Assembly (NCBI GenBank): GCA_031732855.1
Contig: JAVMKJ010000112.1
Location: forward strand, 32,785 to 96,784
Reading direction: 5' to 3'
DNA from: JAVMKJ01 sp031732855
Lineage (GTDB): Bacteria; Pseudomonadota; Gammaproteobacteria; Competibacterales; Competibacteraceae
Length of the DNA: 64,000 bases
The position numbers and the translations under genes were made by a program. The notes under the pieces were generated by a model. That model made no database searches, was not told the origin of the DNA, and saw only the letters and a program-made list of their open reading frames with translations. Below, piece by piece: positions 50,361 through 59,131 of this stretch (position 1 is its first letter; every line of letters begins with the position of its first letter).

Positions 50361-51628
50361 GATTTGGTGGCGCCGCGCCGGTTCGCCTCGATGATCCGCG
50401 CGATTAAGGCATCGGCTTCGCCGGCTTGCGCCTCGAAGACCGGGGTCGCGTACCGTTCCCGACCGTTCGGCTCGGTCGCCAGCACGGCGCCGTCGCGCTG
50501 GTGGGTGTCCACCGTCACCCGCATCGACAGGCCGACCCGCAACGGGTGCTGGGTCAGGGCGCCGGGATCGAGCGCGATCCGCACCGGTACCCGCTGCACG
50601 ATCTTGATCCAATTGCCGGTCGCGTTCTGCGCGGGCAGCAGGGCGAAGGCGCCGCCGGTGCCCGGCGCGAGCCCGACCACGCGGCCGGTGTATTTCACCT
50701 CGTCGCCGTAGAGATCGGCGGAGAGTTCGACCGGCTGGCCGATGCGCACGTTTTCGAGCTGGCTTTCCTTGAGGTTGGCGTCCACCCACGGTTGGCCGAG
50801 CGGGATGACCGCCATCAGCGCCGTTCCCGGCGCGACGCGGGCACCGACCTGCACGCTCCGCTTGGCCACATAACCGCGTACCGGCGCGACGACGGTCGCG
50901 CGAGCGAGCTCCAGATAGGCTTCCTTGACTTTCGCCGCCGCCGCCGCCACTCGCGGGTGGGTTTCGACCGAGGTGTTGTCCACCAGCACCTCGGTGCCGG
51001 TCCGCTGCTCGCGCGCCTGTCGGATCGCGGCGCGGGCCTGCTCGACGGCCGCAAGGGCACCGTCGCGTTGCGCGATGGCGGCATCCAGCGCGGTTCGCGC
51101 CGCCCGCAAGGTTTCGTCGGCAATGTATTTCTGGCGGAACAGGGCTTCGCGCCGGGCGTATTCCTCCTGGGCGCGGCGCGCCTCGGCTTCCATGCGTTCG
51201 ACCTCGGTGCGGGCGCGATCCAGATCGGCCGCGCGCTGCGCGATCAGGGCTCGCGATTGGCTGTCGTTCGCGTAGAGGCCGCGCACCGAGCGCACCGCGT
51301 CGGCCAGATTCGCCTGGGCGAGTTGCAGTTGTACCTGGGCATCGGCGGGGTCGAGTCGCACCAGCGGTTGTCCTTGCTCGACCAGGTCGGTGTCGTCGGC
51401 CAAAACGCTCACGACCGTTCCGGAAACCTGCGGGGTGATCTGGACGATGTTGCCGCCGACATAGGCATTATCGGTGGTCACGTACCAGCGCCCGCGAACG
51501 AACCAATATCCGCCCGCTCCGGCCGCGACCGCCGAGAACAACAGGGAGAGGAGGAGCAGTGCGCGACGGCGTTTGCCGTTTGGCGTCACCGATGGGGGAT
51601 CATTGAGATTTTGGGCAGGCGCGCTCAC
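50357..51628 (-). CDS. emrA: EmrA/HlyD-type membrane fusion protein
   Basis: This is a 423-residue protein with an N-terminal membrane anchor (about residues 22-42), a lipoyl-like half (TTDNAYVGGNIVQITPQVSGTV), a long coiled coil (residues 105-220, rich in Ala, Arg and Glu) and a C-terminal barrel (VDANLKESQLENVRIGQPV). It bridges EmrB to the outer membrane. The start is a GTG overlapping the marR stop (GTGA), so the three genes are coupled in series. Confidence 0.92.
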   Translation of the reverse strand: MSAPAQNLNDPPSVTPNGKRRRALLLLSLLFSAVAAGAGGYWFVRGRWYVTTDNAYVGGNIVQITPQVSGTVVSVLADDTDLVEQGQPLVRLDPADAQVQLQLAQANLADAVRSVRGLYANDSQSRALIAQRAADLDRARTEVERMEAEARRAQEEYARREALFRQKYIADETLRAARTALDAAIAQRDGALAAVEQARAAIRQAREQRTGTEVLVDNTSVETHPRVAAAAAKVKEAYLELARATVVAPVRGYVAKRSVQVGARVAPGTALMAVIPLGQPWVDANLKESQLENVRIGQPVELSADLYGDEVKYTGRVVGLAPGTGGAFALLPAQNATGNWIKIVQRVPVRIALDPGALTQHPLRVGLSMRVTVDTHQRDGAVLATEPNGRERYATPVFEAQAGEADALIARIIEANRRGATKS

Positions 51629-52203
51629 TTGCTTTCCCTCCGGGAGCGGGAAGCGATCCGCCGGCGCATGGGTTCGGGTGCGGGCGCCGACCCGCATTCC
51701 GGTCGATCTTCGCTCTCCAGGTGCCCGAGCCAGCGGCGTAGCAGGGTTTCCAGCGCGGTGGCCTCGTCCGCCGAGAAGATGGCGAGCGCCGCCCGATATT
51801 CGGTCCAGGTCTCTGGTAGCAACCTTTTGACGAGATCCGTTCCGCTGGCCGTTAGTTGCAGCACGACGCGGCGCCGGTCGATCTCGTCGTGTACGCGCTC
51901 GATCAATCCCGCCGCGACCAGATCGTCGGCGACGCGCGTCATGTGGGTTCGCGATTGCACTACCGCCATGCTGGCCTCGGATGGCGTGATGGCGCGTTCC
52001 GGCGTGCTGTAGATCATCATCAGCACGGCCCAAGCGGAAGTGGACAGGTCGTGCGCGGCGAAAAAGCGGTCGAGCCGTTCGTGCAACGTACGAAATACGT
52101 GATGGGCGAGCCGCATGAGTACCACCGACTGGTGGGGCATGTCGGGATGTTGGGCCCGGACGGTGTCGATGCAGCGCTCGAAGTGAGAGAAAGTCGGGGT
52201 CAT
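51625..52203 (-). CDS. MarR family transcriptional regulator
   Basis: This is a 192-residue winged-helix protein. The recognition-helix region is TPSEASMAVVQSRTHMTRVADDLVAAGLIERVHDEIDRRRVVLQLT, the MarR signature with the wing DxRxxxLxLT. It probably represses the emrAB genes behind it and releases DNA on binding a drug or phenolic ligand. A palindrome overlapping a TATAAT box lies upstream (52232-52244). The C-terminus is longer than in most MarR proteins, by about 40 basic residues. Confidence 0.93.
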   Translation of the reverse strand: MTPTFSHFERCIDTVRAQHPDMPHQSVVLMRLAHHVFRTLHERLDRFFAAHDLSTSAWAVLMMIYSTPERAITPSEASMAVVQSRTHMTRVADDLVAAGLIERVHDEIDRRRVVLQLTASGTDLVKRLLPETWTEYRAALAIFSADEATALETLLRRWLGHLESEDRPECGSAPAPEPMRRRIASRSRRESK

Positions 52204-52231
52204 CTTTGATAACCTGTAAAATAATAACTTT

Positions 52232-52244
52232 GGTTATTATAACC
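52232..52244 (-). promoter_or_regulatory. Palindromic operator over the marR -10 box
   Basis: The 13-bp perfect palindrome GGTTATTATAACC contains TATAAT when read on the minus strand, 29 bp before the marR ATG. A half-site repeat (GGTTAT) lies nearer the gene at 52209-52214. Binding by MarR here would block its own promoter. Confidence 0.6.
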
Positions 52245-52377
52245 GGGAAAAGTTCCTGGCTATCGTCGAGGTTTCCAATTTCTGCGCGGGGATGATCTGC
52301 GAATGGGGTCGGTCAGCCGAATTCCTGGCGGAATTGATATAACATGGATGGCGATTTCAGTGATCGCGAGGATTCCC

Positions 52378-53280
52378 ATGGCCACGGCCACCATCATCGA
52401 CGGCAAACAATTCGCTGCCCGCTTGCGCGCCGGCATCGCCGCGCGGGTCGCCCGAATCAAATCGGATCACGGCCTCATCCCCGGCTTGGCGGTGGTGCTG
52501 GTGGGCGAGGATCCCGCCAGCCGGATTTATGTCCGCAACAAGGGCCTACAGGCGCGGGAAGCCGGCATGAATTCGTTCGAGCACCGCCTGCCCGCGACCG
52601 CGACCCAGGTCGAGCTGCTGGCGCGCATCGCCGAGTTGAACCGGGAGCCGGCGGTCAACGGGATTCTGGTGCAACTGCCGTTGCCGAAGCAGATCGATCC
52701 GGAGGCGGTGATCGAGGCGATTGCGGTCGATAAGGACGTGGACGGCTTTCATCCGCTCAATGCCGGCCTGCTGGCGGTGGGCGGGACCGGCATGGTGCCC
52801 TGCACGCCACTCGGCTGTCTGATGCTGCTCAAGGATCATGTCGGCGAGCTGGCCGGCCAGCGGGCGGTGGTTTTGGGGCGTTCCAACATCGTCGGCAAAC
52901 CGATGGCGGCGCTGTTGCTGCGCGAGCATTGCACCGTGACCATCGCCCATTCCCGCACCCGCGACCTGGCGGACGAGTGCCGGCGGGCCGACATTCTGGT
53001 GGCGGCGGTCGGCAAGGCGCTCATGGTTAAAGGTGACTGGATCAAGCCGGGTGCGACGGTGATCGACGTCGGCATCAACCGCGTTCCCGCCCCGGACGGC
53101 AAGAGCCGGCTGGTGGGCGACGTCGATTTCGCATCGGCGGTCGAGGTGGCCGGCGCCATCACCCCGGTGCCGGGCGGGGTGGGGCCGATGACCATCGCCT
53201 GTCTTCTGCTGAACACCTTGACCGCCGCCTGTCGGCAGCGCGGCATTCCGGTGCCCGAGGTCGGGCCGGCGGCGGAGTAA
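52378..53280 (+). CDS. folD: Bifunctional methylenetetrahydrofolate dehydrogenase/cyclohydrolase
   Basis: This is a 300-residue enzyme. It has the catalytic Tyr-Lys segment SRIYVRNKG, VNGILVQLPLP, the NADP-binding GRSNIVGKPMA and the C-terminal ITPVPGGVGPMT. It interconverts 5,10-methylene-THF and 10-formyl-THF for purine and formyl-Met synthesis. The ATG at 52378 has GCGAGGA upstream. It is divergent from the efflux operon and may share the intergenic regulatory region. Confidence 0.97.
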   Translation: MATATIIDGKQFAARLRAGIAARVARIKSDHGLIPGLAVVLVGEDPASRIYVRNKGLQAREAGMNSFEHRLPATATQVELLARIAELNREPAVNGILVQLPLPKQIDPEAVIEAIAVDKDVDGFHPLNAGLLAVGGTGMVPCTPLGCLMLLKDHVGELAGQRAVVLGRSNIVGKPMAALLLREHCTVTIAHSRTRDLADECRRADILVAAVGKALMVKGDWIKPGATVIDVGINRVPAPDGKSRLVGDVDFASAVEVAGAITPVPGGVGPMTIACLLLNTLTAACRQRGIPVPEVGPAAE

Positions 53281-53336
53281 ACACGTCTCTCCCCAGCCCT
53301 CTTCCAAGGGGTCGAGGGGAGGGGATTCCGGTCGGG

Positions 53337-53780
53337 TCAATTCACCCGCTGCCACTTCTGTTGCTTGCTGAAGAACATCCATTTACCGGTGACGTCCAGG
53401 GTCTTGCCGCCATCGGTCAACTTGGCTTTACTCGTGTAAGTGCCGCCGTCGGCTGGATTGAAAATCTTGCCGTCCGTCCATTCGTCGCCCTCCTTCTTCA
53501 AATCCCACAGAATCCGCATTCCGACCAGCGGTTTGTCCTTCAAGTCACCCTCGCACTTGCTGCATGTTTTCTCGGTGGCGCCTTCCAACAGTTCCACGAT
53601 CTTGCCGGTCAGTACCCCGTTGTCCTCGGTGATTTGCACGATGCTCTTGGGTTTGCCAGACTTGTCGTCGATGGTTCGCCACTTGCCGACCGGCGAGTTG
53701 GGGTCGGCGGCATGAACGGTGGTCAAAAAGAGCAGTCCGCACAGGGTGCCGAAACCGGCGCCGAGTTGTAATCGTTTCAT
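53337..53780 (-). CDS. DUF2147 exported protein
   Basis: This is a 147-residue protein with a signal peptide (residues 1-24, ending VHAAD) and the DUF2147 fold: PVGKWRTIDDKSGKPKSIVQI, CSKCEGDLKDKPLVGMRILWDL with a CxxC pair, and DGGKTLDVTGKWMFFSKQQKW. It is probably periplasmic. Function is unknown, although the family resembles small lipocalin-like binders. It is monocistronic, convergent with folD. Confidence 0.9.
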   Translation of the reverse strand: MKRLQLGAGFGTLCGLLFLTTVHAADPNSPVGKWRTIDDKSGKPKSIVQITEDNGVLTGKIVELLEGATEKTCSKCEGDLKDKPLVGMRILWDLKKEGDEWTDGKIFNPADGGTYTSKAKLTDGGKTLDVTGKWMFFSKQQKWQRVN

Positions 53781-54024
53781 TCGGGTTCTCCTTGCTCTGG
53801 GTGATTATCCCCGCAAGGCGCGGTCGCGCAGCGGTTGGCTAAGTGTAGGATGAAGCCGTCGCGTTTGCCTGGTACGTATCGGCCACCTCGAGCGGGTCGC
53901 TCGAGCGATGGAGCGACGGTCGTGCGCCCGGATCGATGGAGACGTTCGCGGACACTCTGTAGCGACGCCCGATTCCGGCGGGTCCGAACCATGCTGGTGA
54001 AAATCCTTGCTCTCGGATTGCGAC

Positions 54025-54510
54025 ATGCCATCCATCGAACTGCAATTGCTGTTGCTCGTTCTGATTGCCAACGGCGCGCCGATCATCGCCGCGGCGGTTT
54101 GTGGCGATTGGGGCGCCCGCCCGCTGGATGGCGGCCGGGTGCTGGCCGACGGGTATCGCCTGCTGGGAGATTCAAAGACGTGGCGGGGTTTTCTGCTGGC
54201 TCCGCTGGCATGCGGGCTTGGAGCCACGCTGCTGGGTTGGCCCGCGACGCTCGGAGTGGTGATCGGCGTCGCCACCATGCTCGGCGATCTGCTGTCGAGT
54301 TTCACCAAGCGGCGGTTGGGAATGGTCGCCAGCAGCATGGCGCTGGGCCTGGATCAAATTCCCGAGGCGCTGTTGCCACTGCTGGTGGTGGCAAACCAGT
54401 TCGAACTGAATTGGACGACGATAATTTTGATGGTGGCCGGCTTTATCGTGGTGGAACTCGTGCTGTCACCCGTATTCTTCCGGCTCGGCATCCGCAATCG
54501 ACCCTACTGA
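54025..54510 (+). CDS. CDP-archaeol synthase-like (CarS/DUF46) membrane protein
   Basis: This is a 161-residue protein with about five membrane helices and the CarS-family motifs LGDSKTWRGFL and GDLLSSFTKRRLGM, which bind CTP and metal in CDP-alcohol synthases. In archaea CarS makes CDP-archaeol; short bacterial relatives have unknown substrates. The ATG at 54025 is taken; a TTG at 54007 is possible. It overlaps the convergent metallophosphoesterase gene by seven bases. Confidence 0.8.
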   Translation: MPSIELQLLLLVLIANGAPIIAAAVCGDWGARPLDGGRVLADGYRLLGDSKTWRGFLLAPLACGLGATLLGWPATLGVVIGVATMLGDLLSSFTKRRLGMVASSMALGLDQIPEALLPLLVVANQFELNWTTIILMVAGFIVVELVLSPVFFRLGIRNRPY

Positions 54511-55532
54511 GCCGGTCGGACCCGCAGGTGGTGCAGGGTGATTTCCGGCGGGCAGTTGAAGCGGACGCCGACCACGGAAGAACCGGATCCCGCCGAGGTG
54601 TAGCCCTGCATGGCGTGATAGCGCCACGCGCCCCGGCAGAAGCGGCGCGGGCAATCGGCGTTGGTCATCAGGGCGATCCCGCCCGGGAGGCAAATCTGGC
54701 CGCCGTGGGTGTGGCCGCCGAGCATCAGGTCGAAACCGGTGTGAGCGGCCCGCCGGTAGGGTTCCGGTGAATGCGACAGCAGGATGGCGACGGCGTCGGG
54801 GGGGATGTTCGCGGCGGCCTTGTCGAAGTTGTCCACCTGGAAATAGTGCGGATCGTCGATGCCGGCCAGATGGAGGGTCGCGCCGTCGCGTTCCAGCGCG
54901 ATCGATTCGTTCAGCAGAAGCGTGATGCCCAACGCCTCGATGCCGGGCGCCATGCGAATGGAATCGTGATTGCCGAGAATGGCGTAGACCGGGCCGCGCA
55001 GATACGGACGCACCTTGCCCAGGGCGGCGATGGCGGCATCGTATGAGCCGAAGGTCTTGGCCCGGAAATCACCCGTCATCACGCAGACATCGTAGTCCAC
55101 CTGACCCAGCCGTTCGATCAAAGCGGGCGGATAGCCATCGTCCATGTCCAGGTGCAGGTCGCTGAGGTGCAACAGGGTGAAACCGTCGAAAGCGGCGGGC
55201 AGGCGGGGAATGACGACCTCATTGCGATGGATCTGGATGTCGGTGGCGTTGCGCAACCCCCGGCGGTACAGTCCCGAGCCGCGCAGGATCAGTCGGATGA
55301 GCGCGTGGAACGAGCGCCAGTTCTCGATGTGGAAGAAAGTTCGTCCCCGCCCGAACACCTGAGTGGCGTGGTCGGCCTCGATGCCGAGCCGTTGTTGTAG
55401 GTGAACCCGACCGATCCGCTTTTCCAGGCGCTTGAGTTCCACCGTTTGCCGATCGACCACCACGCCGGACGGAGGGCGCGTCCCAACCGGTTTGGAGAAG
55501 GGGGAATCGTTGTGGGCGGAGGTTTTTTTCAT
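54504..55532 (-). CDS. Metallophosphoesterase
   Basis: This is a 342-residue calcineurin-like phosphoesterase. Metal-binding motifs appear in order: LHLSDLHLD, TGDF, GNHDS and GGHTHGGQI. An N-terminal region of about 110 residues lacks a clear membrane helix but is basic. The pattern fits the YkuE/LpxH-like branch, which acts on phospholipid-type substrates; the true substrate is unknown. CAGGAGA precedes the ATG at 55532. Confidence 0.9.
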   Translation of the reverse strand: MKKTSAHNDSPFSKPVGTRPPSGVVVDRQTVELKRLEKRIGRVHLQQRLGIEADHATQVFGRGRTFFHIENWRSFHALIRLILRGSGLYRRGLRNATDIQIHRNEVVIPRLPAAFDGFTLLHLSDLHLDMDDGYPPALIERLGQVDYDVCVMTGDFRAKTFGSYDAAIAALGKVRPYLRGPVYAILGNHDSIRMAPGIEALGITLLLNESIALERDGATLHLAGIDDPHYFQVDNFDKAAANIPPDAVAILLSHSPEPYRRAAHTGFDLMLGGHTHGGQICLPGGIALMTNADCPRRFCRGAWRYHAMQGYTSAGSGSSVVGVRFNCPPEITLHHLRVRPAQ

Positions 55533-55611
55533 CGCCGGGTCTCCTGATCGTCCGCATGCGTTATGGTAGCACCACCAACGAAAGACATGAGTCGATTCGG
55601 CGCCGCGGGGA

Positions 55612-56799
55612 TTACAACCGCTGTCGCAGTATCTCCGCGATTTCAGCATCGCCCAGCACCAGCGGATTGGTTTTCATGCTGCCGCCGCGCGAGTGGGCGA
55701 CGACATGGGCGAAATCGCTTTCCCGAATCCCGTAGGCGTTCAGGCGCGGCAGGGCCAGCCGGTCGGTCCAGTCGTCCAGCAGCGCCAGCAGCGCGGCGTG
55801 CGATTCCTCGGGACTGGGATAATGTCGGCCGTGCAGGATATCGCCGGCGCGGGCGTACTTGCGCCAGGAGGGATGATCGGGATCGCGTTCCTTCAGCGCG
55901 GCCAGGTTGACGCGAGTGGCCGCGCCGACCAGCGTGCCGCAAACCACGCCGTGCGGGATCGGGAAGAACGCGCCCAGCGGCGAGGCGAGGCCATGCACCG
56001 ACCCCAGGCCGGTCTGCGCCAGGCAGACGCCCGACAGCAGCGCGGCGTAGGCCATGCGCGAACGGCCGGCGGCGGCTTTGTCGCCACCCTCATACCAGGC
56101 GAACAGTCCCTCCCGCACCGCCTTCAGACCGCTTTCCGCCAGCGCGTCGGTGAAGGGATTGGCCTTGATGGAGACGTAGGATTCCAGTAGTTGCGTGAGC
56201 GCGTCCATCGCATTCGCGGCGATCCGCGGCTTGGGGCAGTTCGCCAACAGATCGGGATCGAGCAGGGCGTATTCCGGCACCAGCAAATCGTGCCGGAAGG
56301 ATTTCTTGAAACCATCGGGGCCGCGCACGCTGAGCACGGCGTTCTTGGTGGCTTCGCTGCCGGTGCCGGCGGTGGTGGGCACGGCGATGAACGGCGTGGC
56401 GGGACCGTGATAGGGCTTCTCCGGCCCGACCCCCTCCAGGTAATCCATGACTGAATCGCCGCTCGGCAGCAGACCCGCAATCGCCTTGGCGGCGTCCAGC
56501 ACGCTGCCGCCACCGATGCCGGCGACGATCATGAAACCTTTGCCATGGAATTGGCGGACCGCCTCGTCCACCACCTGCGGCGAAGGTTCGTCGTCGATGC
56601 GGACCTGATCCCGGCCGATGCCGGCCCGATCCAGCGCCGCCAGCAGCGCTGGCCAGCATGCCGAATCCGCAAACGAACGCCGGCCGGTGACCAGCAACGC
56701 GCGGTTGCCGAATTGCGCGATCAGACCGGGCAATTTACCGATAAAGCCGGCGCCGAACTCGATGCGCGGCAGGCGGGCGATGGAGAAGGGAGCGATCAT
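55612..56799 (-). CDS. Iron-containing alcohol dehydrogenase
   Basis: This is a 395-residue group III alcohol dehydrogenase. It has the NAD-binding GGGSVLDAAKAIAGL, PTTAGTGSEAT, and metal ligands in the GSVHGLASPLGAFFPIPHGVVCG region. It interconverts an alcohol and an aldehyde, and family members act on many substrates including hydroxy acids. It follows mcl1 on the same strand after a hairpin-containing gap, so a link to acyl-CoA metabolism is possible but unproven. Confidence 0.9.
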   Translation of the reverse strand: MIAPFSIARLPRIEFGAGFIGKLPGLIAQFGNRALLVTGRRSFADSACWPALLAALDRAGIGRDQVRIDDEPSPQVVDEAVRQFHGKGFMIVAGIGGGSVLDAAKAIAGLLPSGDSVMDYLEGVGPEKPYHGPATPFIAVPTTAGTGSEATKNAVLSVRGPDGFKKSFRHDLLVPEYALLDPDLLANCPKPRIAANAMDALTQLLESYVSIKANPFTDALAESGLKAVREGLFAWYEGGDKAAAGRSRMAYAALLSGVCLAQTGLGSVHGLASPLGAFFPIPHGVVCGTLVGAATRVNLAALKERDPDHPSWRKYARAGDILHGRHYPSPEESHAALLALLDDWTDRLALPRLNAYGIRESDFAHVVAHSRGGSMKTNPLVLGDAEIAEILRQRL

Positions 56800-56817
56800 G
56801 GGCGCGTTCCACTTTAA

Positions 56818-56862
56818 CCCCCCTCTCCCTGTGGGAGAGGGGTTGGGGGTGAGGGTGAGGGT
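56818..56862. repeat. REP-like hairpin
   Basis: CCCCCTCTCCC TGT GGGAGAGGGG, followed by TTGGGGGTGAGGGTGAGGGTG, is the same short element as the hairpin at 41383-41418. It lies between mcl1 and the alcohol dehydrogenase gene and may limit readthrough or protect the mcl1 mRNA. Confidence 0.6.
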
Positions 56863-56865
56863 GAT

Positions 56866-57918
56866 TCAGAACCCGTACAGCGCCTTATATTCCGCATCGC
56901 GGTCGGCGATCAGCTTGGCGAGATTGAGCACGACCTTGCACTGTTTCCAGGTGGCGTCGTCCTGCATCTTGCCGTCGATCATCACCGCGCCGCTGCCGTC
57001 GGGCATGGCCTCGACGACGCGCTTGGCCCAGGCCACTTCCTCCGGCTTCGGGCTGAACACGCGCTTGGCGATGGCGATCTGGTTGGGGTGCAGGGTCCAG
57101 GTGCCGACGCAGCCCATCAGATAGGCGTTGCGGAACTGATCCTCGCAGGCCACCAGATCGGCGATGTCGCCGAACGGGCCGTAGAACGCCAGGGCACCGA
57201 CGCTGGTGCAAGCATCCACCATCTTGCCGATGGTGTAATGCCACAAATCCTGCTGTGCGGTGGGACGAGGGGCGGCGGGATTGGCGGGATCGGGATCGGT
57301 GCGCACCACGTAATCGGGATGGCCGCCGCCGACCCGAGTGGTCTTCATCCGCCGCGAAGCCGCGAGATCGGCGGGACCGAGGCTCATGCCCTGCATTCTC
57401 GGGCTGGCGTTGGCGATTTCGTCGACGTTGGCCACGCCGAGCGCGGTTTCGAGGATGGCATGAAGCATCAGCGGCTTCTTGACGCCATATTTCGCTTCCA
57501 GTTGCGCCAGCAGTTGATCGGCGAAGTAAATATCCCACGGTCCCTGCACTTTAGGCAGCATGATCACGTCCAGCTTGTCGCCGATTTCGCCGACCAGGCG
57601 GATCAGATCGTCCAGGAACCAGGGGCTGTCGAGGCTGTTGACGCGAGTCCAGAACTGGGTATCGCCGAAGTCCACGCTCTTGCCGATTTGCACCAATCCT
57701 TCGCGGGCCGCTTCCTTGCGGTCGATCGGCACGGCGTCTTCCAGGTTGCCGAGCATGATGTCGACGGTTTTGGCGATGTCCGGCACCTTGACCGCCATCT
57801 TCGGGTTGCTGGGATCGAAAAAGTGGATCATCCGCGAGGGCAATACCGGAATTTCCCGGAGTGGCTCGGGGGCGCCGACGACCTTGGGTTTGAAGAAGTC
57901 GCGGGGACTGCGCAGCAT
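56866..57918 (-). CDS. mcl1: L-malyl-CoA/beta-methylmalyl-CoA lyase
   Basis: This is a 350-residue protein of the CitE/HpcH family. It has NLEDAVPIDRKEAAREGL, VNSLDSPWFLDDL, MLHAILETALGVANVDEIA (metal-binding Glu), MSLGPADLAASRRMKTT and WTLHPNQIAIA. It splits beta-methylmalyl-CoA into glyoxylate and propionyl-CoA and joins or splits malyl-CoA, closing the ethylmalonyl-CoA pathway. GGGAGGATA precedes the ATG. meaB copy 2 ends 18 bp upstream in the same operon. Confidence 0.93.
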   Translation of the reverse strand: MLRSPRDFFKPKVVGAPEPLREIPVLPSRMIHFFDPSNPKMAVKVPDIAKTVDIMLGNLEDAVPIDRKEAAREGLVQIGKSVDFGDTQFWTRVNSLDSPWFLDDLIRLVGEIGDKLDVIMLPKVQGPWDIYFADQLLAQLEAKYGVKKPLMLHAILETALGVANVDEIANASPRMQGMSLGPADLAASRRMKTTRVGGGHPDYVVRTDPDPANPAAPRPTAQQDLWHYTIGKMVDACTSVGALAFYGPFGDIADLVACEDQFRNAYLMGCVGTWTLHPNQIAIAKRVFSPKPEEVAWAKRVVEAMPDGSGAVMIDGKMQDDATWKQCKVVLNLAKLIADRDAEYKALYGF

Positions 57919-57936
57919 AAGTGATATCCTCCCAGG

Positions 57937-59067
57937 TTAATGGCCTTCGTATTTCTGGATGAGTTTTTGCGCGGCCACGGTCGGAGGCAGGCGGCCTTCG
58001 ATCACGGCGTGTTCCACATCGGCGCGGATGCTGCCGACGCCGGCATGGTTGAAGAAGCTGGCGCGCAAGTGTTCCTCGACCATGGAGTATACCCAATCCA
58101 GGGTTTGCCGTTGCCGGCGCTTCTCGAACGCGCCGCTCGTCGTGACCTGTTGGCGGAACTCGCCGATCACCTTCCAGATGGCGTCGATGCCCTCGCCGTT
58201 GAGGGCGGAACAGGTATAGGCCTTGGTATGCCAGCCCTCGGTGGCCGGGGCGAGGTAGTGCAACGCCCGGTTATAATCGGCGCGGGCGGCGTTGGCGCGG
58301 ATCTTGTTGTCGCCGTCGGCCTTGTTGACCAGCAGGGCGTCGGCCAGCTCCATGATGCCTTTCTTGATGCCCTGCAACTCGTCGCCCGCCCCGGCGATCA
58401 TCAGCAGCAGGAAAAAATCGACCATCGAGCGCACCGTGGTTTCGCTCTGACCCACGCCGACGGTTTCCACCAGGATCACGTCGAAGCCGGCGGCCTCGCA
58501 GACCAGGATGGTTTCGCGACTCTTGCGGGTCACCCCGCCCAGGGTACCGCTGGATGGGGAAGGGCGGATGAAGGCACGGAGGTCGCGCGAGAGCAGTTCC
58601 ATGCGGGTTTTGTCGCCGAGGATGCTGCCGCGGGTGACGGTGCTGCTGGGGTCGACCGCCAGCACCGCGACCTTGTGGCCCTGTTCGCACAGATGCAGGC
58701 CGAGGGCTTCGATGAAGGTGCTCTTGCCGGCGCCCGGCACGCCGGTGATCCCGATCCGAATCGAGTTGCCGGTGTGGGGAATGAGTTGGCGCAAGACCTC
58801 CTGGCCCATGTTGAAGTGCGCCTGGGAGTTGCTTTCCACCAGGGTGATGGCTTGTCCGAGGACGTTGCGGTCGCCGGCCAGCACGCCGGCCACGTACTCG
58901 TCCACCGTCAGCCGACGGCGGCGTGGGGTGTGCTTGCGCGGCACCGCCACGCTGGCCTGGCCCGGAATGCCGTCGTGGCCGCCATCGACGCCGGACATGA
59001 CCGACGTGGTGAATTCCTTGCCGGCGTTTTCGGGAACCCAGTCGGGTTTGTGGTGTTTTTTGGTCAT
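57937..59067 (-). CDS. meaB: Cobalamin mutase-associated GTPase MeaB (copy 2)
   Basis: This is a 376-residue G3E GTPase with Walker A GITGVPGAGKSTFIEALG, VDPSSTVTRGSILGDKTRMELL, ETVGVGQSETTV and NKADGD. It is longer than copy 1 by an N-terminal extension of about 40 residues. It should support the methylmalonyl-CoA mutase whose 3' end is at 63819-64000 on the same strand; such genes are normally adjacent, but here 4.7 kb of accessory DNA separates them. No Shine-Dalgarno sequence is visible before the ATG (ATTAAAAAACC), perhaps a result of that insertion. Confidence 0.93.
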   Translation of the reverse strand: MTKKHHKPDWVPENAGKEFTTSVMSGVDGGHDGIPGQASVAVPRKHTPRRRRLTVDEYVAGVLAGDRNVLGQAITLVESNSQAHFNMGQEVLRQLIPHTGNSIRIGITGVPGAGKSTFIEALGLHLCEQGHKVAVLAVDPSSTVTRGSILGDKTRMELLSRDLRAFIRPSPSSGTLGGVTRKSRETILVCEAAGFDVILVETVGVGQSETTVRSMVDFFLLLMIAGAGDELQGIKKGIMELADALLVNKADGDNKIRANAARADYNRALHYLAPATEGWHTKAYTCSALNGEGIDAIWKVIGEFRQQVTTSGAFEKRRQRQTLDWVYSMVEEHLRASFFNHAGVGSIRADVEHAVIEGRLPPTVAAQKLIQKYEGH

Positions 59068-59131
59068 GGTTTTTTAATGCCAAGGGTTTGTGTTGATCTG
59101 ATGGCTTTAATCACTGTGACCGCGCGAGCGT

